Shown: positions 1 to 6,843 of the stretch, piece after piece
Position numbering within the stretch: position 1 is the first letter of the stretch
Layout of the letters: the number at the start of each line of letters is the position of its first letter
From: an uncultured Erysipelotrichaceae bacterium
GTDB lineage: Bacteria > Bacillota_I > Bacilli_A > Erysipelotrichales > Erysipelotrichaceae
Length of the DNA: 11,495 nucleotides
Direction: 5' to 3'
Assembly: GCA_937874965.1 (NCBI GenBank)
Contig: CALNCD010000201.1
Location: 1-11,495 of the forward strand
The notes under the pieces: model-generated
The model's input: the letters and a program-made list of their open reading frames with translations, nothing else
What the model was told of the DNA's origin: nothing
Databases searched by the model: none
Made by a program: the position numbers and the translations under genes

Positions 1-123
1 GAGAAAAGGGGTTTTTACTTAAATGGGATCCCTGATCTTGAAAAGGCGCGTCAGTGTGTTGTTACCGAAATCAGCAATGGTGTTTATGGTCAGACCTTGT
101 GGGAGAATGCCGATGAGAACTGA
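1..123 (+). CDS. rbgA: Ribosome biogenesis GTPase RbgA (YlqF), C-terminal end only
   Basis: The first base starts an open frame of 40 codons ending at TGA 121-123; the gene begins upstream of the window. The visible peptide starts EKRGFYLNGIPDLEKARQ and ends in a short polar tail. The KRG(F/C)-x-x-x-G-x-x-D-x-x-(K/R)A pattern resembles what I recall of the helical C-terminal domain of RbgA/YlqF, the circularly permuted GTPase that helps late 50S assembly. The GTPase motifs lie outside the window, so the call rests on this tail plus position: rbgA is the usual neighbour upstream of rnhB in Bacillota. Its last 11 bases overlap the start of rnhB, suggesting translational coupling. Another protein with a similar tail cannot be excluded from 40 residues. 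Confidence 0.72.
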   Translation, partial: EKRGFYLNGIPDLEKARQCVVTEISNGVYGQTLWENADEN

Positions 124-715
124 GTTTGAATCACGGTATTGGGACAGCAGTCTTCTTGTCGTCGGAATCGATGAAGCGGGCAGGGGACCCTTGGCGGGTC
201 CTTGTATTGTCTGCGGGGTCGTTTTTCCGATCGGATACACGAATGATGCGATCAATGATTCGAAAAAGCTTTCCGAGAAGAAACGGCTTGAGCTTCAGTC
301 GATTATCCGCCGCGACGCTCTGGAAGTCACAATAGTGACCGTACCAATTGAAACAATTGATTCCCTGAATATCTATCAAGCCACAAAAGCAGCCATGGTT
401 CAGATTGGCGAAGGCTCAATGGCACAGGCAATATTAAGTGATGCAATGGAGTTCGAGTGTTCAAAACCCCTGGAAAGCATTATCAAAGGGGATTCCAAAA
501 GCGTGAGCATTGCGGCTGCGAGTATCATTGCCAAAACATACCGTGACCAAATGATGGTCGCCTACGATGCTCAGTTTCCGCTGTACGGCTTTGCAAAGCA
601 TAAAGGCTACGGGACAAAGCAGCATATTGATGCATTGCGCCGGTATGGTCCTACATCCATTCATCGAAAATCGTTTCATGTCCATACGCTTGAACAGACT
701 GAATTTGACCTGTAA
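113..715 (+). CDS. rnhB: Ribonuclease HII
   Basis: Endoribonuclease that cuts the RNA strand of RNA:DNA hybrids and single ribonucleotides embedded in DNA. The 200-residue product has the full RNase HII pattern: GIDEAGRGPLAGP at residues 18-30 with acidic residues D20 and E21, DSKKLSEKKR at 49-58, D110, KGDSKS with D127, AAASIIAKTYRD at 134-145, and the C-terminal HKGYGTKQH and H-x-x-H-R-K-S-F segment near 163-188. D20/E21/D110/D127 fit the family's DEDD metal site. I chose ATG 113 because GGGAG at 101-105 lies 7 nt upstream and the family homology starts just after it. The frame stays open upstream to an ATG at 23, but that extension lies inside the rbgA end and looks non-native. It overlaps rbgA by 11 bp and is followed directly by a hairpin that includes part of its stop codon. 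Confidence 0.96.
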   Translation: MRTEFESRYWDSSLLVVGIDEAGRGPLAGPCIVCGVVFPIGYTNDAINDSKKLSEKKRLELQSIIRRDALEVTIVTVPIETIDSLNIYQATKAAMVQIGEGSMAQAILSDAMEFECSKPLESIIKGDSKSVSIAAASIIAKTYRDQMMVAYDAQFPLYGFAKHKGYGTKQHIDALRRYGPTSIHRKSFHVHTLEQTEFDL

Positions 716-737
716 CTGACTTCTGTCAGTTTTTTTT
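714..737 (+). terminator. Short hairpin with T-run after rnhB
   Basis: AACTGAC (714-720) pairs perfectly with GTCAGTT (725-731) around the loop TTCT, and Ts run through 737. The stem begins inside the rnhB stop codon. The shape is that of a small rho-independent terminator, but the stem has only 7 bp with 3 G-C pairs, so it may be leaky. The dprA frame opens 4 nt after the T-run and I see no convincing promoter between, so partial read-through is likely. Confidence 0.6.
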
Positions 738-740
738 AGG

Positions 741-1502
741 ATGCAGCAAAGATGCAAGCGTATTGAAACTATGAGAGAATACCTTAAAGACCTTGCTATC
801 TATTATTCAGGGAACCACACAAAGATTGAACATGCCTTAGAGAAAGCTGTCTGTGTACCGAACCAGCCCTGCTCTTCTGAATACCTCACGCTCTATGATC
901 ATGATTATCCTGATAAACTTCGCTGTTTACAATCCCCACCTTTTGTACTATTCTATAAAGGCAACCTATCGCTTTTGAAACAGCCTTCCATCAGTGTTGT
1001 CGGGAGCAGAGTACCGAGTTCTTACGGTCAAACGATGAGTGCTTGCCTGGTTGATCGGCTGAAGCGCCGCTATGTCGTGGTGAGCGGTCTGGCGCGGGGA
1101 ATTGATGGTATAGCGCATCAGAGCGCACTTGATGGCCTAGGGACCATCGGTGTTTTAGGAAGCGGGATAAACCGATGTTATCCCAAAGAAAATATGAAAC
1201 TCTATCGCACGATGTGTGAGAAACATCTAGTCATTAGCGAATACCCAGAAATGACAGCACCAAATGCATGGCATTTTCCGATTAGGAATCGGATTATCGC
1301 AGCACTTGGTGATTCGTTGTGGGTAATGTCTGCCAGTGTACGGAGTGGAACAATGCTGAGCGTCAATGAAGCATTGATTCTTGATCGCCCGATTTATTGT
1401 CTTCCTTATCCGATTACGGATAAAAGCGGAGAAGGGTGTAATCGTTGTATCCAGGATGGAGCGATGATATTGACAAACATGAATGATTTAGACATGATAT
1501 AA
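741..1502 (+). CDS. dprA: DNA-processing protein DprA (Smf), short form
   Basis: DprA/Smf binds incoming single-stranded DNA and loads RecA during transformation; it is also kept in non-competent bacteria. The Rossmann-like core is clear: SVVGSR at residues 85-90, SYG 94-96, SGLARGIDGIAHQSAL 115-130, TIGVLGSGINRCYP 135-148, SEYP 166-169, FPIRNRIIAALG 179-190, SGT 202-204 and an ...SGEGCNRCIQDGA segment 229-241. At 253 residues it is shorter than the B. subtilis protein (just under 300). It ends right after the core, with no C-terminal winged-helix domain and a very short N-terminal region. The usual V-x-E-A before the SG motif reads WVMSA here. The start is uncertain: ATG 741 has AGG directly abutting it with no spacer, while ATG 771 (MREYLKDLAIYY) lacks a clear SD but sits where homology seems to begin. 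It is followed closely by topA. Confidence 0.9.
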   Translation: MQQRCKRIETMREYLKDLAIYYSGNHTKIEHALEKAVCVPNQPCSSEYLTLYDHDYPDKLRCLQSPPFVLFYKGNLSLLKQPSISVVGSRVPSSYGQTMSACLVDRLKRRYVVVSGLARGIDGIAHQSALDGLGTIGVLGSGINRCYPKENMKLYRTMCEKHLVISEYPEMTAPNAWHFPIRNRIIAALGDSLWVMSASVRSGTMLSVNEALILDRPIYCLPYPITDKSGEGCNRCIQDGAMILTNMNDLDMI

Positions 1503-1518
1503 AATAAAGGAGCAGCAG

Positions 1519-3534
1519 ATGAAAAATTTGGTAATTGTAGAGTCCCCATCAAAATCGAAGACCATTGAAAAGTATCTTGGATCCGATTATGAAGTGGTGT
1601 CCTCGAAAGGTCATATCCGTGATTTAGCCATCAAGGGCAAGGATGGCCTCGGTGTTGATGTGGAGAATGATTTCACACCGACCTATACTGTAAATAAAGA
1701 TAAGAAAGCAGTAGTGAAAGAACTCAAGAGTAAAGTGAAAAATGCCGACCAGGTTTTTCTGGCAACTGACCCTGATCGTGAAGGAGAAGCCATTTCATGG
1801 CATCTGGCCAAAGAACTTGATCTGCCATTGGACACCGATAATCGAGTCGTCTTCAATGAAATAACCAAAGATGCATTGATTGATGCTTTCAAACATCCGC
1901 GTCATATTAATCAGGATCTGGTCAAAAGCCAGGAAACCCGCCGGATTCTTGATCGCATTATCGGGTTCAAGCTTTCTAAACTCTTGCAGTCAAAAATCAA
2001 GAGCAAGAGTGCAGGACGGGTTCAATCCGTGGCACTCAACTTGATTGTTCAGCGGGAAAAGGAAATCGAAGCATTTATCAAAGAAGAATACTGGACTATC
2101 CATGCAATGTTCAATGAAGATGGTCTAACCCTAGAGACAAGTGCGGATAAATACAAGAATAAGAAACTGAAACTTGAAAATGAGGAACAGGCCAGCGCAG
2201 TCGTCAAAGCATGTACAGGTGATTTTGTCTTGTCTTCATTGACCAAGAGCACAAAGAAGAAAGAAGCACGTCCTCCATTCATTACGTCAACATTGCAGCA
2301 GGAGGCCTCGACAAAACTAGGTTTCCCTTCCAAGAAAACCATGCGAGTTGCTCAGAAACTGTATGAAGGTGTCGATATTAACGGAAGCCCGGTCGGATTA
2401 ATCTCATACATGCGTACGGATTCAACCCGGCTATCCAATGTTTTCGTGAGCGCTGCGCAGGAATTCATTGAAAAGACATACGGCAAGAATTATGTTGGCA
2501 GCTATCGTGTCAAAAACAAGAAGGAGAATACTCAAGATGCCCATGAAGCTATTCGTCCGACTTCCATCGACTATGTCCCAGAAGCAATCAAAAGCTCTTT
2601 GAGTCCTGATGAATACAAGCTCTATCGTTTCATTTATTACCGAGCACTTGCCTCACTGATGAAACAAGCAGAATTTGAGAATATTCGTTTGGTATTCTCT
2701 CAGAATGACTATGATTTTGTCGGGACAGGCAGCCGTCAGTTGTTTGATGGCTATTTGAAGGTTTATGACTATGAGCAGAGCAAGGATAAGCTTGTTGGTA
2801 ACTACGAAGAGCAGAAAGCCTACAAAGCGGATACGGTTGAAAAACGTCAGCATTTCACTGAACCACCGTTGCGCTATTCCGAGGCCCGATTAATTAAGGA
2901 ACTTGAAGAATTGGGAATTGGACGACCAAGCACGTACTCGTCTATTCTGGATACGATTTTGATTCGCGGCTATGTGACGTTGGAGCGCAGCTCTGAAGGG
3001 TCCAAAACGAAGGTCTTTATCCCGACGGATCAAGGAAAGCTGACCGATCAGCGGTTGCAGGATCATTTTAACCAGATTATCAATGTGAAGTACACTGCCA
3101 ATATGGAAAAGGAACTGGATGAGATTGCTGAGGGTGAGCGTAATAATGTGGCGAGCCTAAGAGAGTTTATGGATGAATTTTCTCCGTTGCTGGATAAAGC
3201 ATATGAGAACATGGAAAAGGTTGAAGTTGAAAAGGTCGGTGAAGCTTGTCCGGAATGCGGCGGCGATTTGGTGTATCGGACGGGACGTTATGGAAAGTTC
3301 ATCGCGTGTTCAAATTTCCCGACCTGCCGCTATAACCGTCCTTTGGTTGCCCGCGAAAAGGTGGAACCGGAAAAGACAGGGGAGATCTGTCCGGAATGTG
3401 GTCATCCTCTCGTGAAGCGTAAGAGCCGCTTTGGAACATGGTTTGTAGGGTGCTCGAATTATCCGAAGTGCCGCTATATCCAGCCTAAAGAAAAGAAAGC
3501 AGCAAAGGAGAACGATGAAACGGCAGCGGATTAA
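1519..3534 (+). CDS. topA: DNA topoisomerase I (type IA)
   Basis: Relaxes negative supercoils by transient single-strand cleavage through a 5'-phosphotyrosine. The 671-residue product has an N-terminal Toprim domain (NLVIVESPSKSKTIEKYLG with E8; DPDREGEA at 84-91), the NEIT and SAGRVQS segments (113-116, 164-170), and the active-site stretch SYMRTDSTR with Y297. EAIRPT (343-348) and the gate motif GIGRPSTYSSI (466-476) follow. Two C-terminal four-cysteine zinc ribbons are intact: C577/C580/C597/C603 and C624/C627/C645/C651. A Lys/Glu-rich tail ends the protein. Length is near the usual Bacillota size of about 690. AAAGGAG at 1506-1512 with a 6-nt spacer fixes the start. It lies 16 nt after dprA and its last 20 bases overlap trmFO. 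Confidence 0.98.
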   Translation: MKNLVIVESPSKSKTIEKYLGSDYEVVSSKGHIRDLAIKGKDGLGVDVENDFTPTYTVNKDKKAVVKELKSKVKNADQVFLATDPDREGEAISWHLAKELDLPLDTDNRVVFNEITKDALIDAFKHPRHINQDLVKSQETRRILDRIIGFKLSKLLQSKIKSKSAGRVQSVALNLIVQREKEIEAFIKEEYWTIHAMFNEDGLTLETSADKYKNKKLKLENEEQASAVVKACTGDFVLSSLTKSTKKKEARPPFITSTLQQEASTKLGFPSKKTMRVAQKLYEGVDINGSPVGLISYMRTDSTRLSNVFVSAAQEFIEKTYGKNYVGSYRVKNKKENTQDAHEAIRPTSIDYVPEAIKSSLSPDEYKLYRFIYYRALASLMKQAEFENIRLVFSQNDYDFVGTGSRQLFDGYLKVYDYEQSKDKLVGNYEEQKAYKADTVEKRQHFTEPPLRYSEARLIKELEELGIGRPSTYSSILDTILIRGYVTLERSSEGSKTKVFIPTDQGKLTDQRLQDHFNQIINVKYTANMEKELDEIAEGERNNVASLREFMDEFSPLLDKAYENMEKVEVEKVGEACPECGGDLVYRTGRYGKFIACSNFPTCRYNRPLVAREKVEPEKTGEICPECGHPLVKRKSRFGTWFVGCSNYPKCRYIQPKEKKAAKENDETAAD

Positions 3535-4813
3535 TGTAATCGGTGCAGGACTCGCAGGAAGTGAGGCTGCGTATCAGTTATTGAAGCGGGGATTTGAAGT
3601 CCATCTCTTTGAAATGCGCTCTCAAAAGATGACTCCTGCCCATACCAGCGGCCGTTTTGCAGAATTGGTCTGTTCCAATTCCCTGCGCTCGGATGTCATT
3701 ACAAACGCGGTTGGACTGTTGAAAGAAGAGATGCGTATCTGTGATTCACTGATTATGAAAGCTGCGGATGAAACCCGATTGCCTGCAGGCAGTGCATTGG
3801 CAGTCGATCGCGAGGCTTTTTCCGGCAAAGTCGAACATAAACTCATGGGCTTTGAACATCTCGTGGTGCATCGGGAAGAAGTGACCTCCCTGGATTTTGA
3901 GGATGTTACTATCGTTGCAACCGGACCGCTGACTTCAGATACGCTTTCTTCAGCAATTAAAAAGATCCTCAATGATGATGACTTTTACTTTTTTGATGCG
4001 GTTGCGCCGATTGTGGAAAGAGAAAGCATTGATTTTTCAAAGGCATACTATAAGAGCCGTTATGATAAAGGGAATTCACAAGACTATATTAACTGTCCGA
4101 TGACCAAGGATGAATTTGATGCCTTCTATGATGCGCTTATTCTGGCGGAAACAGCTAAGCTTCATGGATTCGAAAATGAAAAAGTGTTTGAAGGCTGCAT
4201 GCCCTTTGAGGTTATGGCAAAACGGGGGCGTAAAACCTTGCTGTTTGGACCGATGAAGCCTGTCGGTTTGGAGCATGAAGGAATGAAGCCCTATGCAGTT
4301 GTCCAGCTGCGTCAGGATAATGTGTCGGCATCCCTCTATAATATCGTAGGGTTCCAGACGCATTTGACCTGGCCTGAACAACGCCGTATCCTGCAGATGA
4401 TTCCTGGCTTGGAAAATGTCAAAATTGTTCGCTATGGTGTTATGCATCGTAATTCCTTCTTGAACTCTCCTCAGCATCTCAACGAGCATTATCAGCTCAA
4501 AAGCAATTCCAAGCTATTCTTTGCAGGGCAGATGAGCGGTGTGGAAGGTTATGTCGAATCAGCTGCCAGCGGTTTGCTTGCTGCTTTAAATGCTGCTCGT
4601 GTTGCACAAGACAAAGTGATTCTGCCATTATCCCGCCAAACGATGATTCAGGCGATGGCCTATTATGTTTCACATGCTTCAAAAAAGAATTTTCAGCCGA
4701 TGAATGCTAATTTCGGTATTCTTGAGTCAATAAGCAAAGATAAGCAAGCGGTTGCTGAACATGCAATCGCAACACTGGAAGAGTGGATGGACGAATATGA
4801 GAAGTTATCTTGA
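3515..4813 (+). CDS. trmFO: Methylenetetrahydrofolate-tRNA-(uracil-5-)-methyltransferase TrmFO (Gid)
   Basis: Flavoprotein that makes 5-methyluridine at position 54 of the tRNA T-loop, using 5,10-methylene-THF as carbon donor and FADH2/NAD(P)H as reductant. The 432 residues include the N-terminal FAD dinucleotide-binding motif VIGAGLAGSEAA (8-19), FEMR (32-35), TSGRFAELVCSNSLRSD (44-60) with C53, the cysteine assigned a catalytic role in the B. subtilis enzyme, and EGCMPFEVMAKRG (226-238) with C228, matching the second conserved cysteine. VGFQTHLTWPEQ, FFAGQMSGVEGYVESAASG and the C-terminal NANFGILE are also family hallmarks. The start has AAAGGAG at 3504-3510, 4 nt upstream, and overlaps the topA end by 20 bp. 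The stop overlaps xerC by 17 bp. topA-trmFO-xerC is the typical Bacillota order. Confidence 0.98.
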   Translation: MKRQRINVIGAGLAGSEAAYQLLKRGFEVHLFEMRSQKMTPAHTSGRFAELVCSNSLRSDVITNAVGLLKEEMRICDSLIMKAADETRLPAGSALAVDREAFSGKVEHKLMGFEHLVVHREEVTSLDFEDVTIVATGPLTSDTLSSAIKKILNDDDFYFFDAVAPIVERESIDFSKAYYKSRYDKGNSQDYINCPMTKDEFDAFYDALILAETAKLHGFENEKVFEGCMPFEVMAKRGRKTLLFGPMKPVGLEHEGMKPYAVVQLRQDNVSASLYNIVGFQTHLTWPEQRRILQMIPGLENVKIVRYGVMHRNSFLNSPQHLNEHYQLKSNSKLFFAGQMSGVEGYVESAASGLLAALNAARVAQDKVILPLSRQTMIQAMAYYVSHASKKNFQPMNANFGILESISKDKQAVAEHAIATLEEWMDEYEKLS

Positions 4814-5702
4814 TGACTTTATTCAGAGTGTCCGGATTAGCCACTCTTTTTCTGAGCATACCGCGGACGCTTATGCGCGTGATATTCAGCAATTCCTGGA
4901 TTATCTGGATGAAAATCATTTTGAGGATTTTTCACAGGTCGATCAAGATGTTGCCTATAACTATATCGAGGCGCTCCATCAACTGAATGGAGATTACGCA
5001 AATTCGACGATCAATCGCAAGGTATCCACGCTGAGATCCTATTTCAATTACTTGGTGAAAAACAGCTATGCGCCTTATAATCCGTTTAAAACCATCAAAA
5101 ACCTGAAAGTCTCCAGAACCCTGCCGTCTTTTCTTACTTTTGAAGAGGTTGACCGGCTGATTCAGTCTGTGGATACATCGACACCGCTGGGAATTCGGAA
5201 TCAACTTGTCTTTGAAATTCTCTACGGCTGCGGCCTGCGCGTTTCTGAACTGGTCTCTTTACGCATTCAGGACATTGATTTGAGACAACGTGTCCTGAGT
5301 ATCATCGGCAAGGGGGACAAAGAGAGAATTGTTCCGTTTTACCAAGGATTGGATGAGCGCATGAATCAGTATATCCACGGCGCACGCCATGATATTGCAC
5401 CCTCAGCAAGCACCCAGACATTTTTCATCAATAAATTCGGGAAGCCGCTCTCAGCACGTTCCGTCCAGTATCTCTGTGAAACGCAGGGGAGTATCGCGAA
5501 CCTTAAAATTCAGTTGCATCCTCATGTCTTACGCCACACCTTTGCCACCCATCTTCTGGACAATGGAGCAGATTTAAGGGTAGTCCAGGAATTATTAGGT
5601 CATGCGTCGCTCTCAACAACTCAGGTGTATACCCATGTCAGTCTGCAACGACTGAGTGACGCCTATAATAAGGCCCTTGGTGATTTTGTTGTCCATCAAT
5701 AA
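4797..5702 (+). CDS. xerC: Tyrosine recombinase XerC (CodV)
   Basis: Site-specific recombinase that acts with XerD at dif sites to resolve chromosome dimers. The 301-residue product has the N-terminal SAM-like core-binding domain (about 1-88; TINRKVSTLRSYFNYL at 71-86) and the catalytic domain with all active residues: R148 in GCGLRVSELVSL, K172 in GKGDKER, H243 and R246 in HPHVLRHTFATHLL, H269 in LGHASLSTTQVYTH, and nucleophile Y278. I chose ATG 4797 because homology begins at MRSYLDDFI, the length matches XerC, and GGATGG lies 6 nt upstream. The frame is open back to 4752, but that part lies wholly inside trmFO. XerC rather than XerD is inferred from its place behind trmFO. The hslV-hslU-codY genes that often follow are absent. 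Confidence 0.95.
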   Translation: MRSYLDDFIQSVRISHSFSEHTADAYARDIQQFLDYLDENHFEDFSQVDQDVAYNYIEALHQLNGDYANSTINRKVSTLRSYFNYLVKNSYAPYNPFKTIKNLKVSRTLPSFLTFEEVDRLIQSVDTSTPLGIRNQLVFEILYGCGLRVSELVSLRIQDIDLRQRVLSIIGKGDKERIVPFYQGLDERMNQYIHGARHDIAPSASTQTFFINKFGKPLSARSVQYLCETQGSIANLKIQLHPHVLRHTFATHLLDNGADLRVVQELLGHASLSTTQVYTHVSLQRLSDAYNKALGDFVVHQ

Positions 5703-5736
5703 CAGGTATTAAACGGAGCGTAATCTGCTTTTTCTG

Positions 5737-5772
5737 AATCAAGCACAGTTATAGTTGCTTGCTCTTTTGATT
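5737..5772 (+). terminator. Weak terminator-like hairpin after xerC
   Basis: CAAGCA (5740-5745) pairs with TGCTTG (5756-5761) across a 10-nt loop and is followed by CTCTTTT. An overlapping outer pairing of AATCAA (5737-5742) with TTGATT (5767-5772) is also possible. The T-run is broken and the stem short, so termination would be inefficient. It lies where the xerC transcript should end, just upstream of the rpsB promoter, whose -35 box starts at 5772. Confidence 0.35.
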
Positions 5773-5800
5773 TGTGATAAAGTATTTTGAATGCTATACA
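5772..5800 (+). promoter_or_regulatory. Sigma-A-type promoter for the rpsB operon
   Basis: A -35 box TTGTGA (5772-5777, 4/6 to consensus) is separated by 17 nt from a -10 box TATACA (5795-5800, 5/6). A TG one base upstream of the -10 (5792-5793) gives an extended -10. Predicted transcription start is near A5807, leaving an untranslated leader of about 80 nt before rpsB. It is the best promoter I see in the only sizeable gap of the window and precedes a gene needing strong expression. Confidence 0.7.
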
Positions 5801-5807
5801 CTTCGCA

Positions 5808-5861
5808 CATCATGAATTCGCAGTTCCGTGCCAAACTTGGTTAACTGCGTTCGAAATGATG
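5808..5861 (+). promoter_or_regulatory. Structured 5' leader of rpsB (candidate autoregulatory RNA)
   Basis: Two co-axial inverted repeats define a helix that starts at about the predicted first transcribed base. The outer arm CATCAT (5808-5813) pairs with ATGATG (5856-5861). After an asymmetric internal loop (GAATT 5814-5818 against TTCGAA 5850-5855), the inner arm CGCAGTT (5819-5825) pairs with AACTGCG (5843-5849). The 17-nt apical region can add CCA (5831-5833) with TGG (5838-5840). A GGAGGAA follows at 5861-5867 with no start codon at usable distance; the working SD (GGAAAGGTGG 5872-5881) is further down. There is no T-run, so this is not a terminator. Ribosomal protein genes are often controlled by such leaders, so S2 feedback is a reasonable guess. 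The pairing is visible; the role is inference. Confidence 0.55.
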
Positions 5862-5887
5862 GAGGAACAACGGAAAGGTGGCTATAT

Positions 5888-6841
5888 ATGTCAGTTGTAA
5901 CGATGAAGAAATTATTAGAGAGTGGGTCTCATTTCGGGCACCAAACGCGCCGATGGAATCCAAAGATGAAACCGTATATTTACACAAGTAAAAACGGGGT
6001 CTACATTATTAACCTGGAAAAGACAATCGAGGCTTTGGATGTTGCTTATGCCAAGATGAAAGAAATTGCTGAAAATGGCGGTAAAGTTCTTTTCGTGGGA
6101 ACCAAGAAGCAGGCTCAGGCTATTGTTCTTGAAGAAGCACTTCGCAGCGGAGCGTTCTTTATTAACCAACGTTGGCTGGGTGGTACATTGACGAATTTCA
6201 GAACAATTCAGAAGCGCATCCGTCGCTTGGTTGAAATTGAAGAAATGGAAGAAAGCGGAGCAATCAATGTTTATCCTAAGAAGGAAGTATCGCAGTTGCG
6301 TAAAGAGGCTACTCGTCTTGAAAACTTCTTGGGTGGCATCAAGGAAATGAAGAAAATTCCAGATGCGATTTTCGTTGTTGATCCTACAGAAGAACACAAT
6401 GCGGTTGCGGAAGCACGCAAATTGAATATTCCTGTATTCGGAATCATTGATACAAATTGTGACCCGGATATGGTCGATTACGGTATCCCAGCAAATGATG
6501 ATGCTGTCCGTTCAATTAAACTGATTGTTTCATTGTTTGCAGATAGTATTGTTGAAGCGAAGGGCGGTCTTCTGACAACTGCGTATCAGAATCAGGAAGA
6601 TGAAGCTGATATCACAATGGCTGATGTTATCATCAACGTTGAACGTCAGAATGAAGAGAATGAAAAGAGACGTCGTCAGCGTTATGAAGAAAAGCGCGCA
6701 CGTGATAATCGCCGTAATCAGGAACGTCGCCCATACCGCGATAACAGAACAGCAGCTCCTGTCAATGAAACGGCAGCACCTAAAGAAGTGAAAACTGAAG
6801 AAGTAAAGGAAACGGTTGTCGCAGAGAAGGAGGAAGCGTAA
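5888..6841 (+). CDS. rpsB: 30S ribosomal protein S2 with long charged C-terminal extension
   Basis: Structural protein of the small ribosomal subunit, contacting S1-like factors and the mRNA exit side. The core matches S2 throughout: MKKLLESGSHFGHQTRRWNPKM at residues 6-27 (family signature), FVGTKKQAQ 69-77, NQRWLGGTLTNF 93-104, the coiled-coil hairpin about 105-150, NFLGGIKEMKKIPDAIFVVD 146-165, and DTNCDP...IPANDDA 188-206. The protein is 317 residues, against roughly 245 for B. subtilis S2. The extra part, from about residue 235, is an Arg/Lys/Glu-rich stretch (253-287) followed by an Ala/Glu/Val/Lys low-complexity tail (288-317). ATG 5888 is chosen from homology and the GGAAAGGTGG 6 nt upstream; the frame is open to 5828 but that lies within the leader helix. 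First gene of its transcription unit. Confidence 0.97.
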   Translation: MSVVTMKKLLESGSHFGHQTRRWNPKMKPYIYTSKNGVYIINLEKTIEALDVAYAKMKEIAENGGKVLFVGTKKQAQAIVLEEALRSGAFFINQRWLGGTLTNFRTIQKRIRRLVEIEEMEESGAINVYPKKEVSQLRKEATRLENFLGGIKEMKKIPDAIFVVDPTEEHNAVAEARKLNIPVFGIIDTNCDPDMVDYGIPANDDAVRSIKLIVSLFADSIVEAKGGLLTTAYQNQEDEADITMADVIINVERQNEENEKRRRQRYEEKRARDNRRNQERRPYRDNRTAAPVNETAAPKEVKTEEVKETVVAEKEEA

Positions 6842-6843
6842 AC

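Noticed and set aside
23..112. Upstream in-frame extension of rnhB to ATG 23
   Set aside because: It lies inside the rbgA 3' end, has no RNase HII homology, and a good SD precedes ATG 113.
3173..3415. Plus-strand frame of 80 codons inside the topA zinc-ribbon region
   Set aside because: The Cys-rich look comes from reading the zinc-ribbon codons out of frame; topA is intact here.
3622..4489. Long antisense open frames opposite trmFO (and similar ones opposite topA, rpsB, tsf)
   Set aside because: They have no recognisable domains, no SD, and mirror the codon structure of strongly supported plus-strand genes.
4752..4796. Upstream in-frame extension of xerC to ATG 4752
   Set aside because: It lies inside trmFO and recombinase homology and family length point to ATG 4797.
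5828..5887. Upstream in-frame extension of rpsB to ATG 5828
   Set aside because: That start would sit in the apical loop of the leader helix without an SD, and S2 proteins begin at the position of ATG 5888.
5856..5900. Fourteen-codon open frame overlapping the rpsB start (MMEEQRKGGYICQL)
   Set aside because: A leader peptide here would be appealing, but there is no SD before its ATG and the ATG is part of the leader helix; chance is more likely.
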